From positions 1 through 45,070 of IMG/VR virus record IMGVR_UViG_3300049629_001207: a stretch of 45,070 nt of DNA; one strand, written 5' to 3'. The stretch comes from a virus. Each line of letters opens with the position of its first letter. Position 1 is the first letter of the stretch. Below are positions 1 through 7,403 of this stretch, in pieces. The position numbers and the translations under genes were made by a program. The notes beneath the pieces are model-generated. The model worked only from the letters and a program-made list of their open reading frames with translations. It was not told where the DNA came from and ran no database searches.

Positions 1-2321
1 CCAGTAACTGGCTTTGATGAAATTGGTACACCGGGTGGAACAGGTGCAGGAATATCTTTGTAATTCTTAAACTCATCTAATACATTTTTTAAAATATCTC
101 GGATTGCTTTTAGCTCGTCTGAACTTCCTTGCATGTTGGTAGCATCGGCTGCAATTAGTTCATCCAGTTTACTAACCATCTCTTCTGTATAAGCGGTATC
201 ATCAGCGTATGTACCTGTCATAGCTGGTAAGCGGTCTATATCCATCTTAGGTTTAGTTGCAAATGCACCAGTACCTGTTGTTTCAAAAGGGGTAACATGT
301 ACACGAGATGCATGAGGGTTTGAGCTGGTTGTAGAAGACTTTGAGTTAGGCTTAAATCCAGCATAAGTCATGTTAGGATCTAAAGGGGTAATTTTGCTTG
401 CGTTCGAAAAAGCATCAATGGCTTCATTAAAATCTGTATTGCTTCCCATTGTGCTAGTAGCGTTGGCAGCTTTTAATTCTTTTAACTTGGTAATGTAATC
501 TTCGGGAGTAGCATTGGGATTAGTGTTTGGGCTTAAGACATCTTTACCGTCTACCAAAAGGTGAGGCTGTTCTTTCCACGACTTATCAGAATTCATACTA
601 AAAGAGGAAAGGTACGCTTTAGGCCCTGCAGGAGAAGTTGCGGAAGCTTTATCAGTTTGTTGTAAAGCAGCATTACTTGCTTCAACATCAAGGTCTTTTA
701 TTTTAGCTTGAGCATCTGCGATCATTGCAGTCATATCTGCAACATCAAGACTGTTATTATATTTTGCTGTAGTTGTAGAGTCTAAGTTTTTTAAATCTTC
801 ATCTCCAAGACCAGCATCCGCTAGTGCTTCATTATCACTTCGATTGTCTATTGTAGTTAATAATACCCTTGAGAGTTCGCTAATTAAAACTTCTAAGCGT
901 CCGTAAGCTGTAGCATCAGAAGTAGCATCATGGGCCCCACGACCAGGATAAGTTTGACCAAAAAGGTTCATTAACTCTTCTTGTTTAAACCCACCAGCAT
1001 TTGCAGGGTTTATTAAGTTATTTAAAGCATCACGATTTAAGTTAAAGTTTTTAGCAACAGATTCTATTTCTTCTGCTTTAAATCCTTTTAGTAATCTTTT
1101 GATAGAGGTTGCTGCTGATGTCATTGGGTCAATTACAGCAGGAAGTTTATTTTCCTCTGGCATCTGGCTTAAGCTAAGAGCATCACCAAGAGGTTTGTTA
1201 ATAGCATTATTTGCAGCAGCAAAGTCAGCATTTATAACATTCTTACCAACTAACTTAGGGGCGGTAGGATCTTTATTAACAATAGCTTCTGTTACTTTTT
1301 CTTTATCTGCAAATGCTTTTAACGCAAGAGCTGCATCATCAATAGAAACTCGATTGGTTTTTGCATTTTCGTTTTTTAACCACTCATCATGTTTGTCTTG
1401 AGTTGTGTTTCCTAGATTGTAAAGGTTCTCGCCAGTAGCTAATGCCGGTTTAATATCTTGAGTAAAAGTTTTTATTGCTTGTCCAAGTTCGTTTACCCCC
1501 ACTAAAGATATTTGAGTTATGATTCGATTAGCTTTTTGATCTTTAGGGTCTAATAAACTTTGATCTCTTTGAGCTTTTACAGGGTCTAACTCCATGCTCT
1601 TAAAAGCGTATTCTGTATCTAACACCCATTTTTTAATTACAGTATCGCTAGGGCCAGTAGGGGTACTAGTTCCCGGAACTGGTTTTTTTGCTTCTCTTTC
1701 TGCGTTTTCTTGTTTTGTTTTTGTTTCTAGATATGGTTTTTTTGTTTCTTCGTCGTTAACAAAATTAGGATTAGCTCTACGAATAGATAATTTACTTAAG
1801 GCATCAGCTCGATCTTTTGCAAAATTTCTTCGTTCTGCTCGCTTAGCATAAAAAAGACCATCGTCTATTGCGGTTTTGTATTTGTTAACTCGTTCTTCTA
1901 GTCTTATTCTTTGGTCATTAATTTTTTTCAATCTGTTGTTGTAAGCAATATCTTTGTTTATGCGATCCCAATAAGCTTTGCTTTGTGCATTATCAGCTTC
2001 TGTGTCTTGTTTTTTTCGAGCTCGGTTGGTTTCCCGAAGAGCATCAAAGTCTATTTTGTTTCCGTCTGCATCAGTACTTGAAGAGTTTTTACTTCCTTGA
2101 GGTTTGCCTGCATAGGCAAGACTACCATGAAGCATAAGCATTGCAGCGGTAACGCGTGAGGTTACCCCCAGCAAATGCTTCATGCTGTCTTCAAGACCGT
2201 GAAGAGCACCCGCCATTCGGTTTAGGGATTCACCAAACTCCCCAAAGCGATCCATGATTTTGCGAACAGCATCAAGACCGCTCCAAGGGGATTGAGAAAG
2301 TTTAGGTCTTGATCGTCCCAT
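1..2321 (-). CDS. tape measure protein (C-terminal end outside window)
   Basis: An open frame of 773 codons starts at the ATG at 2319-2321 and runs off the left edge without a stop. In tailed phages the gene directly after the G/G-T chaperones encodes the tape measure protein, which sets tail length and fills the tail tube, and this is the main reason for the call. The N-terminal ~70 residues (starting MGRSRPKLSQSPWSGLDAVR) look amphipathic helical. They are followed by long Lys/Glu/Ala/Asn-rich, probably coiled-coil stretches and Pro/Thr/Ser-rich linkers. The start overlaps the end of the T frame by 20 bases, and its ribosome site is weak, so translation is probably coupled. No peptidase or lysozyme domain is seen in the visible part. 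A long tail fibre or internal protein is the less likely alternative. Confidence 0.7.
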   Translation of the reverse strand, partial: MGRSRPKLSQSPWSGLDAVRKIMDRFGEFGESLNRMAGALHGLEDSMKHLLGVTSRVTAAMLMLHGSLAYAGKPQGSKNSSSTDADGNKIDFDALRETNRARKKQDTEADNAQSKAYWDRINKDIAYNNRLKKINDQRIRLEERVNKYKTAIDDGLFYAKRAERRNFAKDRADALSKLSIRRANPNFVNDEETKKPYLETKTKQENAEREAKKPVPGTSTPTGPSDTVIKKWVLDTEYAFKSMELDPVKAQRDQSLLDPKDQKANRIITQISLVGVNELGQAIKTFTQDIKPALATGENLYNLGNTTQDKHDEWLKNENAKTNRVSIDDAALALKAFADKEKVTEAIVNKDPTAPKLVGKNVINADFAAANNAINKPLGDALSLSQMPEENKLPAVIDPMTSAATSIKRLLKGFKAEEIESVAKNFNLNRDALNNLINPANAGGFKQEELMNLFGQTYPGRGAHDATSDATAYGRLEVLISELSRVLLTTIDNRSDNEALADAGLGDEDLKNLDSTTTAKYNNSLDVADMTAMIADAQAKIKDLDVEASNAALQQTDKASATSPAGPKAYLSSFSMNSDKSWKEQPHLLVDGKDVLSPNTNPNATPEDYITKLKELKAANATSTMGSNTDFNEAIDAFSNASKITPLDPNMTYAGFKPNSKSSTTSSNPHASRVHVTPFETTGTGAFATKPKMDIDRLPAMTGTYADDTAYTEEMVSKLDELIAADATNMQGSSDELKAIRDILKNVLDEFKNYKDIPAPVPPGVPISSKPVT

Positions 2322-2697
2322 TAGGTGGCTCTTTTTTTAGAGGGTTAGGGTAAGGGTTGGAGTCAAGGTTCTGTTTGGGTTTAACTTTGGGTTGTGGTTG
2401 GGGTGGTGGTTTTGGTTTTTCATTTTTTAGTTCTTGTTGTTTCTTCCATAAGTCTTGAACCTGTTCTTCGCTAAGATTTCTCCACTCTTTGTTTACCTTC
2501 CAAAACAATTCTTTTTCTTCGTCTTTAGGGGCTTCTCCGGGGGCACCTTGATCTTTCATAAACCATGGTACTTCCGTAGTCTCTTCTTCTTTTTCCCTAA
2601 AGTACAAGTTTCGTACTTGATAGGGCGTAAGGTTGCCAATCTCCTCAATGCTTAAACAATAAGGTTCGCTTACAAGAGCGGAAAAAATTTCGCACAT
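2302..2697 (-). CDS. tail assembly chaperone, T region (expressed by -1 frameshift from the upstream G-like gene)
   Basis: The first ATG in this frame gives 131 residues, but the frame is open back to 2808, overlapping the preceding gene by 97 bases in the -1 frame. With the C CCA AAC slip site at 2745-2751 the natural product would be a G-T fusion of about 281 residues: 134 from G plus 147 from this frame. The T part is rich in Glu, Lys and Trp (for example ELFWKVNKEWRNLSEEQVQD) and ends in a Pro/Lys-rich tail. In lambda-like phages G and G-T bind the tape measure protein during tail assembly and are absent from the virion. Position just before the tape measure gene supports the same role here. 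Separate initiation at 2697 is possible, since no clear ribosome site decides it. Confidence 0.75.
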   Translation of the reverse strand: MCEIFSALVSEPYCLSIEEIGNLTPYQVRNLYFREKEEETTEVPWFMKDQGAPGEAPKDEEKELFWKVNKEWRNLSEEQVQDLWKKQQELKNEKPKPPPQPQPKVKPKQNLDSNPYPNPLKKEPPNGTIKT

Positions 2698-2702
2698 TTT
2701 AG

Positions 2703-2751
2703 GCCTGGATTTTAGACGATGGTCGTAGGGTCCAGGCTCTCGATGTTTGGG
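2703..2751 (-). promoter_or_regulatory. programmed -1 ribosomal frameshift signal (G/G-T)
   Basis: Read on the minus strand, the last part of the G-like gene contains the canonical heptamer C CCA AAC in the correct frame (codons GAC CCA AAC, plus coordinates 2745-2753). Seven bases downstream starts the inverted repeat GCCTGGA...TCCAGGC (2731-2737 with 2703-2709), which encloses a smaller hairpin ACGA-CCA-TCGT and the G stop codon. Slip heptamer, a 5-9 base spacer and a 3' structure are the textbook parts of a -1 frameshift signal, and the -1 frame leads directly into the T region. Confidence 0.85.
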
Positions 2752-3146
2752 TCGGAGTTCGCTTCCGATACCTTTGCCATCATTTCTTCCAAGCGTTCTT
2801 TCACAAGGTCATCTACAATGGCCATGGTAATATCTTTATGATTTACCCTAAGACATAATAGAAGTAGAACTCTGAAGTGAACCATGGTTGAAATAGCTTT
2901 AGATACGGCTTCCCCGCCAAAAGAGTACGCTCCACTAGCAATGTCTTTATGTACAGAAGAAACTAAAGAACGGTACTCTTCTTCATTAAGGCTAGGCTTC
3001 ATTAGCTTAACTTTTTGAATCGCATGTTCTTCAAGGTATCTTTCAAACTCTCCTTGAATTTTAAATGTCCAAGGAGAGCAAGTATAAGTTTTCCCTTGAT
3101 ATTCAAATATACTACCTAATCCTAATGATTTTGAAATTTCAGCCAC
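2712..3146 (-). CDS. tail assembly chaperone, G-like
   Basis: A 144-residue protein starting MAEISKSLGLGSIFEYQGKT. It lies between the tail-tube-like gene and the tape measure gene, where G-type chaperones lie in siphophages. The N-terminal ~30 residues look like a small beta domain and the rest is mainly helical. Translation either ends at the TAA at 2712-2714 or slips at 2745-2751 to make the longer G-T protein. G proteins coat the tape measure protein and recruit tail-tube protein during assembly. The sequence itself is not diagnostic: position plus the frameshift signal carry the call. The start follows a ribosome site (GGAGATTATCTTAGTGGC spans AGGAGA and the TTAGTGGC next to ATG). Confidence 0.75.
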   Translation of the reverse strand: MAEISKSLGLGSIFEYQGKTYTCSPWTFKIQGEFERYLEEHAIQKVKLMKPSLNEEEYRSLVSSVHKDIASGAYSFGGEAVSKAISTMVHFRVLLLLCLRVNHKDITMAIVDDLVKERLEEMMAKVSEANSDPNIESLDPTTIV

Positions 3147-3159
3147 TAAGATAATCTCC

Positions 3160-4062
3160 TTATTTTAAGGGGCTGCTGGGTGGGGGTGATTTAGTTTCTG
3201 CAGTTTTTTCTAAAGGTGAAGCAGAAGCTTCAACTTTAACTTTAGCTGCATTTAGTTTAGCTTCTTCTTTTAAGAAGGCAGCTCTATCGTGTTCCAATTC
3301 TTTACCCTCAGGAGCAGCAGGGCTTGCTCCTGAGAAAGCATTTGGTTTTAAGTTAGGCTGTACAGAGTTTACTTCGTTGCCATATTCCGCAGGGATTACA
3401 GGAACAGAAGCAACTGTGTTGTACTTATTCTGCGAAGAGAAGGCAGGGCCATTATTGTAATTAACATCATCAAACGAAGGTAACCATAGGCCTGTGCTAA
3501 AGTATTCACCTTCGTAGCTAACTCCGCCTTGCTCTGTATCCAAAATGTACGGATCAGCAAAGCCACTAAATGTGTATTTTACTAAACCACGAACTTCAGA
3601 ATCGGTAGTAAGGTCACCAATTACTGCAGTAAATCGAAAACATTGTTCAGAAGGATTTCCTGTGCCTTCAAGACCGGGGGTAGCTCCTGCAGGCATGGTA
3701 GCTGCCGTAGTATCGTTAAGGCCCTTTTTAATGTATAGATCAATAACAGGACGAGAGCCAGGACGCAAGTCAGGAAAACCGTAAGGGTTTCCTTGAAGTG
3801 AGTCTGTGTCCCATAAAGCATCAATTGAAAATTCAATATCAGTTACACCACCAATGTAAGTCATCATTGGTGTAACAAAAGGGACGCGGGGAGCTTCGAA
3901 GGTAGTAGCATCAATCGCTTCAGTTTTATACGTAAACTGCCAACGAGTGGCAAACATATCAATGTAATTAGTAATAAAAGCGGTTCCTTCATTACCTTGA
4001 TTGTTTGGGTTTTTGTGTTGCCAAATTCTAACTCTTGAATTGTGTCCGGCTATTGCTGGCAT
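3160..4062 (-). CDS. major tail (tube) protein paralog 1, with C-terminal extension
   Basis: 300 residues starting MPAIAGHNSRVRIWQ. It is clearly related to the next gene upstream (4112-4774): both begin MPAI-GHN-RV, share W-F-YKTE near residue 40, VTP, TDI-FS, and the motif DLRPGSRP followed by IKKGLN. Position directly before the chaperone/tape-measure genes indicates a tail tube subunit. After about residue 225 this copy carries an extra ~75-residue Ala/Pro/Lys/Glu-rich tail absent from the other copy, which could be a surface-exposed extension or linker. Which copy forms the tube and which is a cap, decoration or minor component cannot be told from sequence. Confidence 0.65.
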   Translation of the reverse strand: MPAIAGHNSRVRIWQHKNPNNQGNEGTAFITNYIDMFATRWQFTYKTEAIDATTFEAPRVPFVTPMMTYIGGVTDIEFSIDALWDTDSLQGNPYGFPDLRPGSRPVIDLYIKKGLNDTTAATMPAGATPGLEGTGNPSEQCFRFTAVIGDLTTDSEVRGLVKYTFSGFADPYILDTEQGGVSYEGEYFSTGLWLPSFDDVNYNNGPAFSSQNKYNTVASVPVIPAEYGNEVNSVQPNLKPNAFSGASPAAPEGKELEHDRAAFLKEEAKLNAAKVKVEASASPLEKTAETKSPPPSSPLK

Positions 4063-4111
4063 TGTAATCGACTCCTAAAAGTTTGGGGGGTAAATTTAGT
4101 TCAACTGCAAA

Positions 4112-4774
4112 TTAACCTGTAATAACATCTTGATAGAAATAATCTTGACTGGAGAATGGCATTCCACCGTTGTTGTCCGAAGGAAGAAAAGTTCCAGTAC
4201 GCAATTCGTGATGACCACCAGAAGTGTTGGTAACATAAGGTGATGCTTTACCGGCTACTGTATAAGTGACAACACCTTTTACTTCGGTGTTAACTACGCA
4301 TTCGGTAATTAAAGCTACAAAATAAAAGTATTGTGAACCCGGATTCATAGCACCCATTTTACCACCGGGTTGGTCTGCCCCTGCTAACCTTGCACTTGGT
4401 TGATTAATATGAGGGGTAGGTGAAACTTTGTTTAATCCTTTTTTGATTTCTAAACAAATAGCGGGGCGACTACCTGGTCGAAGGTCGGGCCATCCAAAAG
4501 GATGAGAGTAAGTTACAACTGTATCCCAATATGCTTCAAAGCTAAAATCAATATCCGTTAGTCCTGCAACACGGGAAGACAAAGGAGTTACCAAAGGCGA
4601 CCTTGGGTTTTCATAAGTTGTAGTTTCAAGAAGTTCAGTTTTATAACTAAACTGCCAACGATTAGCCATTAAAGCAATTGGTATTGCTCCTTGATAATCT
4701 TCATCACCTTGGTTTTGAGTAACCTGTTGAGGAAAAACTAAAACTCTTCCGTTGTGTCCTGAAATTGCTGGCAT
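4112..4774 (-). CDS. major tail (tube) protein paralog 2
   Basis: 220 residues starting MPAISGHNGRVLVFPQ. It shares its whole length with the first ~220 residues of the downstream gene, including WQFSYKTE, SPLVTPL, GLTDIDFSFEAYWDT and DLRPGSRPAICLEIKKGLNK. Two adjacent genes of this family suggest a tandem duplication followed by divergence. In siphophages with two tail-tube-like genes, one often builds the tube and the other a terminal ring or the connection to the baseplate or neck. A ribosome site (AAGGAGATTTC on the minus strand) precedes the ATG at 4774. Confidence 0.65.
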   Translation of the reverse strand: MPAISGHNGRVLVFPQQVTQNQGDEDYQGAIPIALMANRWQFSYKTELLETTTYENPRSPLVTPLSSRVAGLTDIDFSFEAYWDTVVTYSHPFGWPDLRPGSRPAICLEIKKGLNKVSPTPHINQPSARLAGADQPGGKMGAMNPGSQYFYFVALITECVVNTEVKGVVTYTVAGKASPYVTNTSGGHHELRTGTFLPSDNNGGMPFSSQDYFYQDVITG

Positions 4775-4794
4775 GTTAGAAATCTCCTTTGGGG

Positions 4795-5331
4795 TTAAGA
4801 GCCTGCTATAAAATATCTAATAACCGCAGACTTTATTGTGTCTGTGTTAGAGAACCGTAAAACAGAAGTTGAACCGCTTACTGAATAGGCAGCAAGCGTA
4901 GGGTTTGTTAATTGAAAAACACTTCCTGCTGATACTTTAATTTTGTCTGTGCTATCACCTAAGAACGATGAAAATGCGTTAAGGCCAGAATTATTTTGGC
5001 CTCCACCAATAATTATGTCGGCAGAGTTTTCTGCAACCTCAATGTATATGACACGAACTTTAGTAAAGTAAAATGAATTTCCAAATGCATCGTCTGAGGG
5101 AGTCAAAAGATTTATTTGAATATTACTTTCTGTTGGGATGGTTATAGTGTTGGCGATATAAATGTTGCTTTGGCTTGCACCAATCCCACTACCAAAGTTT
5201 TTTCCGTAACTAAAAAATCCGGAAGTTGTTACACCAAAATCTGTAGAGGTAGTTCCATTGTATGTCCACGATACTCCGGCTGTTATATTGCTAACACTTA
5301 AAGAAACTGTAGAAGGAATGTTTGCTGGCAT
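4795..5331 (-). CDS. beta-rich structural protein of unknown role
   Basis: 178 residues starting MPANIPSTVSLSVSNITAG. The protein is rich in Ser, Thr, Gly, Asn and Ile with alternating hydrophobic residues and almost no charged helical segments, as expected for a secreted-like all-beta virion protein. It lies between the tail terminator and tail-tube-like genes, with only 1 base to the former. It starts with the MPA- that also opens the two tail-tube-like proteins and the protein at 6901-7332. I do not recognise the family; a minor tail or decoration protein is plausible from position. Confidence 0.5.
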   Translation of the reverse strand: MPANIPSTVSLSVSNITAGVSWTYNGTTSTDFGVTTSGFFSYGKNFGSGIGASQSNIYIANTITIPTESNIQINLLTPSDDAFGNSFYFTKVRVIYIEVAENSADIIIGGGQNNSGLNAFSSFLGDSTDKIKVSAGSVFQLTNPTLAAYSVSGSTSVLRFSNTDTIKSAVIRYFIAGS

Positions 5332-5332
5332 T

Positions 5333-5827
5333 TTAATCTCGTCTGTTTACAGTAAACCGATTAATACAAACAGCGTATCTAATGTGCCCCCGATACAATA
5401 AGCGACCATCTTTGTAGCGAGTGCTTTCTGAATTCACATCTTCAGATTCCGGTCTAATATAAATAACGGAGCTTGAGTTGTCACTAAACCGTAAATCTAA
5501 CCAATCATATACACTACGAATCGATTTTAAGCAATTCTCTACGGCTTCAGAACCGGGTGCATACATAAAGAAATCTAGATCACAAGTTTCCATATATTGG
5601 CTTGTCATTGTCCATGTGTAATCCGATTGCGTTTTGTTTACATAAGCGTAAGGAATTACAAGCTCTTCACCTTCTAATCGTTCTGGAACTTCAGATACAA
5701 AAAGACCGCCGGGAAAATGTTCGAGAAGGATAGGGCAAGTGTTCCATAAATTTTGGACTGCTTCCAAAATCGATGAAGGGTGTCTTTGGGAACGAAAAGT
5801 CAAAGGTTCGGGAGGGTTGGTTTCCAT
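5333..5827 (-). CDS. putative tail terminator (tail completion) protein
   Basis: 164 residues starting METNPPEPLTFRSQRHPSS. The pattern fits small alpha/beta tail-terminator proteins (lambda gpU, SPP1 gp17 type): an N-terminal helix (SILEAVQNLWNT), then beta strands, then a helix containing SVYDWLDLRF. Gene order adaptor, stopper, this gene, then tail tube is the standard neck-to-tail order and is the main evidence. Its start codon overlaps the stop of the stopper gene by one base. Tail terminators form the ring on top of the finished tail tube that joins it to the capsid connector. Confidence 0.55.
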   Translation of the reverse strand: METNPPEPLTFRSQRHPSSILEAVQNLWNTCPILLEHFPGGLFVSEVPERLEGEELVIPYAYVNKTQSDYTWTMTSQYMETCDLDFFMYAPGSEAVENCLKSIRSVYDWLDLRFSDNSSSVIYIRPESEDVNSESTRYKDGRLLYRGHIRYAVCINRFTVNRRD

Positions 5828-6162
5828 TAATCCATTTGCTCCCTTACATCAACAGAGAAAACTCGTTGTCTACCACCTTGATCTAAAACTCCGGTGACTA
5901 CAAACATACGAGCGGGATCAGAAGTTCGTATTCGATCCCCTCTTTGGATGGCTAAATACTTTGCTGTGTAAATCCTATGAGAGTTAATCATCTGTCTTTG
6001 GCCAAACTGATGCTGAATATTGCTGTTAATAGGTTGTATTGCTGCAGAAATATTGCTGTAAACGACTTCCCAAATTTCTCTTTTGGCCCCACCAGTAATG
6101 TCTTTGGTTATTTTCGCTCGTTCTACGGTGATCGAAAAATTACAAAGGTGTTCAATTACCAT
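5827..6162 (-). CDS. head-tail stopper (head closure) protein
   Basis: About 111 residues from ATG 6162. A GTG at 6168 is in frame, but the sequence GGGAG ends 5 bases before 6162 and favours the ATG. Features match small beta-barrel head-closure proteins (SPP1 gp16 / HK97 head-tail joining family): a REIWEVVYSNISAAIQP strand region, then a long loop, then HRIYTAKYLAIQRGDRIRT and a closing FVVTGVLDQGGRQRVFSVDV. The protein would form a ring under the adaptor and close the DNA channel. It overlaps the upstream adaptor gene by 7 bases. Confidence 0.65.
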   Translation of the reverse strand: MVIEHLCNFSITVERAKITKDITGGAKREIWEVVYSNISAAIQPINSNIQHQFGQRQMINSHRIYTAKYLAIQRGDRIRTSDPARMFVVTGVLDQGGRQRVFSVDVREQMD

Positions 6163-6833
6163 GCACACTCCCTATGACGAGAAAGGATTGCATGGGCAGA
6201 AGCAATTTCGGGAATAGCGGAACGAGTGTCTAGTCCGTTGCCCCCTAATTTATAAGCGTAGTCTCCTAATTTTTCTGAATGGATATCTCCACCTACGCTA
6301 ATATTGCGTCGCATGTAAGAAGCGGTCATGCAAGTAGCAAAGATAATATCCTCAGGAACAGAAGTGTACCCATGTGTGTAGGTTACTTTAATGTTTCCAT
6401 AGACAGGGCCTGTCTCAGGGCTTAGCTTTCCCGGAACATATACTCTACCAATTTCCATCCAAGTCGTATTTATGCGAAATAGAATTCCGCTATGGGAATA
6501 AGTTCCATTTGTATCAAGGTCTAAAGTGTAATCTTTTCCTACAACCAAAAGGTTGCTAGAAAGAAAAGCGTCAGGTGAAGTTCCGAAGTTTCCGTTAAAG
6601 TCTTCGTAAACAGAGAGGACAGAAGTTACAGGCCGTTGACGCAAGGTAATAAAACTTTTACCTGTTCCCGAAATGTATTCTGTAGTCGTAGCTTGTTCAA
6701 GTCTACGTCCTAACCAGTTTTGTACTATTTGTTCGGAAGCTAAAAGAATTGCGTTAAGATTATCGTCTTGAGTTGCATCGTCAGAGCAAATCTTTAAAAA
6801 GTTTTTAAATTTAGCTAGAGGTACATAAGACAT
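6156..6833 (-). CDS. head-tail adaptor (connector) protein
   Basis: 225 residues from the ATG at 6833; a GTG three codons earlier is in frame, but GAGG 8 bases upstream fits the ATG better. The N-terminal helices (KFKNFLKICSDDATQDDNLN, then ILLASEQIVQNWLGRRLE) are typical of the HK97 gp6 / SPP1 gp15 adaptor family, in which an early acidic segment is followed by a helix with W-GR. The middle is beta-rich, and a late helix (FATCMTASYMRRN) also fits. The adaptor ring binds under the portal. It is the first gene after a terminator hairpin. Confidence 0.65.
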   Translation of the reverse strand: MSYVPLAKFKNFLKICSDDATQDDNLNAILLASEQIVQNWLGRRLEQATTTEYISGTGKSFITLRQRPVTSVLSVYEDFNGNFGTSPDAFLSSNLLVVGKDYTLDLDTNGTYSHSGILFRINTTWMEIGRVYVPGKLSPETGPVYGNIKVTYTHGYTSVPEDIIFATCMTASYMRRNISVGGDIHSEKLGDYAYKLGGNGLDTRSAIPEIASAHAILSRHRECAW

Positions 6834-6854
6834 GATTGGCACCTCTCCTAAAAT

Positions 6855-6890
6855 TAAAACCTGCCCTTGGGCGAAGAGCAGGTTTTTTAA
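6855..6890 (-). terminator. factor-independent terminator, apparently bidirectional
   Basis: On the minus strand an 11-base-pair stem (AACCTGCTCTT with AAGGGCAGGTT, one G-T pair, loop CGCCC) is followed by TTTTAATTTT. The plus strand also has T6 after the stem. It separates the capsid/decoration genes from the connector and tail genes, so it may lower tail gene expression relative to capsid protein. Confidence 0.8.
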
Positions 6891-6900
6891 AGATTAAAAT

Positions 6901-7332
6901 TTAACCAATAAGACTACCATTTCCCGATCCTGCAATTTTCTTAGAACCAAGAATAACTACAGACAATGGAAGAGTAGTAGGTGTGCCAGTTACGGTAGCA
7001 AAAGCTCGAACATAACGAGCGTTTCGCAAGATCTTACCTCCGAAGGTAAGACCCACAATTCCTGCACCAGTAGCACTAGTAGAGGTAAGCGTGTCTAAAG
7101 TTTTGAGGTCAGTCCAAGTGGAGTTGTCTACACTCTCTTGAATCTTGACAGCCAAGGTCGCGGTGGAGGCACCAGTAGCAGCACCTACAACAACCATAGC
7201 GTTGATAGAGCCTTCCGATAATTGCATATCAACCGAAACCCCAGTTACGGTGGCAGCGGGAGAAGTAACAGGAGCGATAGACGCGTCCCCGATAGCTTGC
7301 AATTTCAAGTCGCCAATGAAAGTAGCTGGCAT
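6901..7332 (-). CDS. putative capsid decoration protein
   Basis: 143 residues starting MPATFIGDLKLQAIGDAS. Small, low in charge, rich in Ala, Thr, Gly, Val and Ser. The segment VKIQESVDNSTWTDLKTL resembles a motif often seen in phage capsid-proximal jelly-roll proteins encoded just after the major capsid gene. Position between the capsid gene and the terminator suggests it is made in high amounts as a head decoration or stabilising protein. No catalytic residues are seen. The call rests on position and composition. Confidence 0.5.
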   Translation of the reverse strand: MPATFIGDLKLQAIGDASIAPVTSPAATVTGVSVDMQLSEGSINAMVVVGAATGASTATLAVKIQESVDNSTWTDLKTLDTLTSTSATGAGIVGLTFGGKILRNARYVRAFATVTGTPTTLPLSVVILGSKKIAGSGNGSLIG

Positions 7333-7364
7333 GAATTGTTCCTTTATTTTAGATGTTAAAGATA

Positions 7365-7390
7365 CCCAGAGAAGGTTTAATTTCTCTGGG
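7365..7390 (-). terminator. stem-loop after the major capsid gene
   Basis: A perfect 9-base-pair stem (CCCAGAGAA with TTCTCTGGG, 8-base loop) sits 14 bases after the capsid stop codon on the minus strand. It is not followed by a good T-run, so it may be a partial terminator or an mRNA-stabilising 3' structure that raises capsid protein output over downstream genes. Confidence 0.5.
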
Positions 7391-7403
7391 CTATCAATAC
7401 TAA

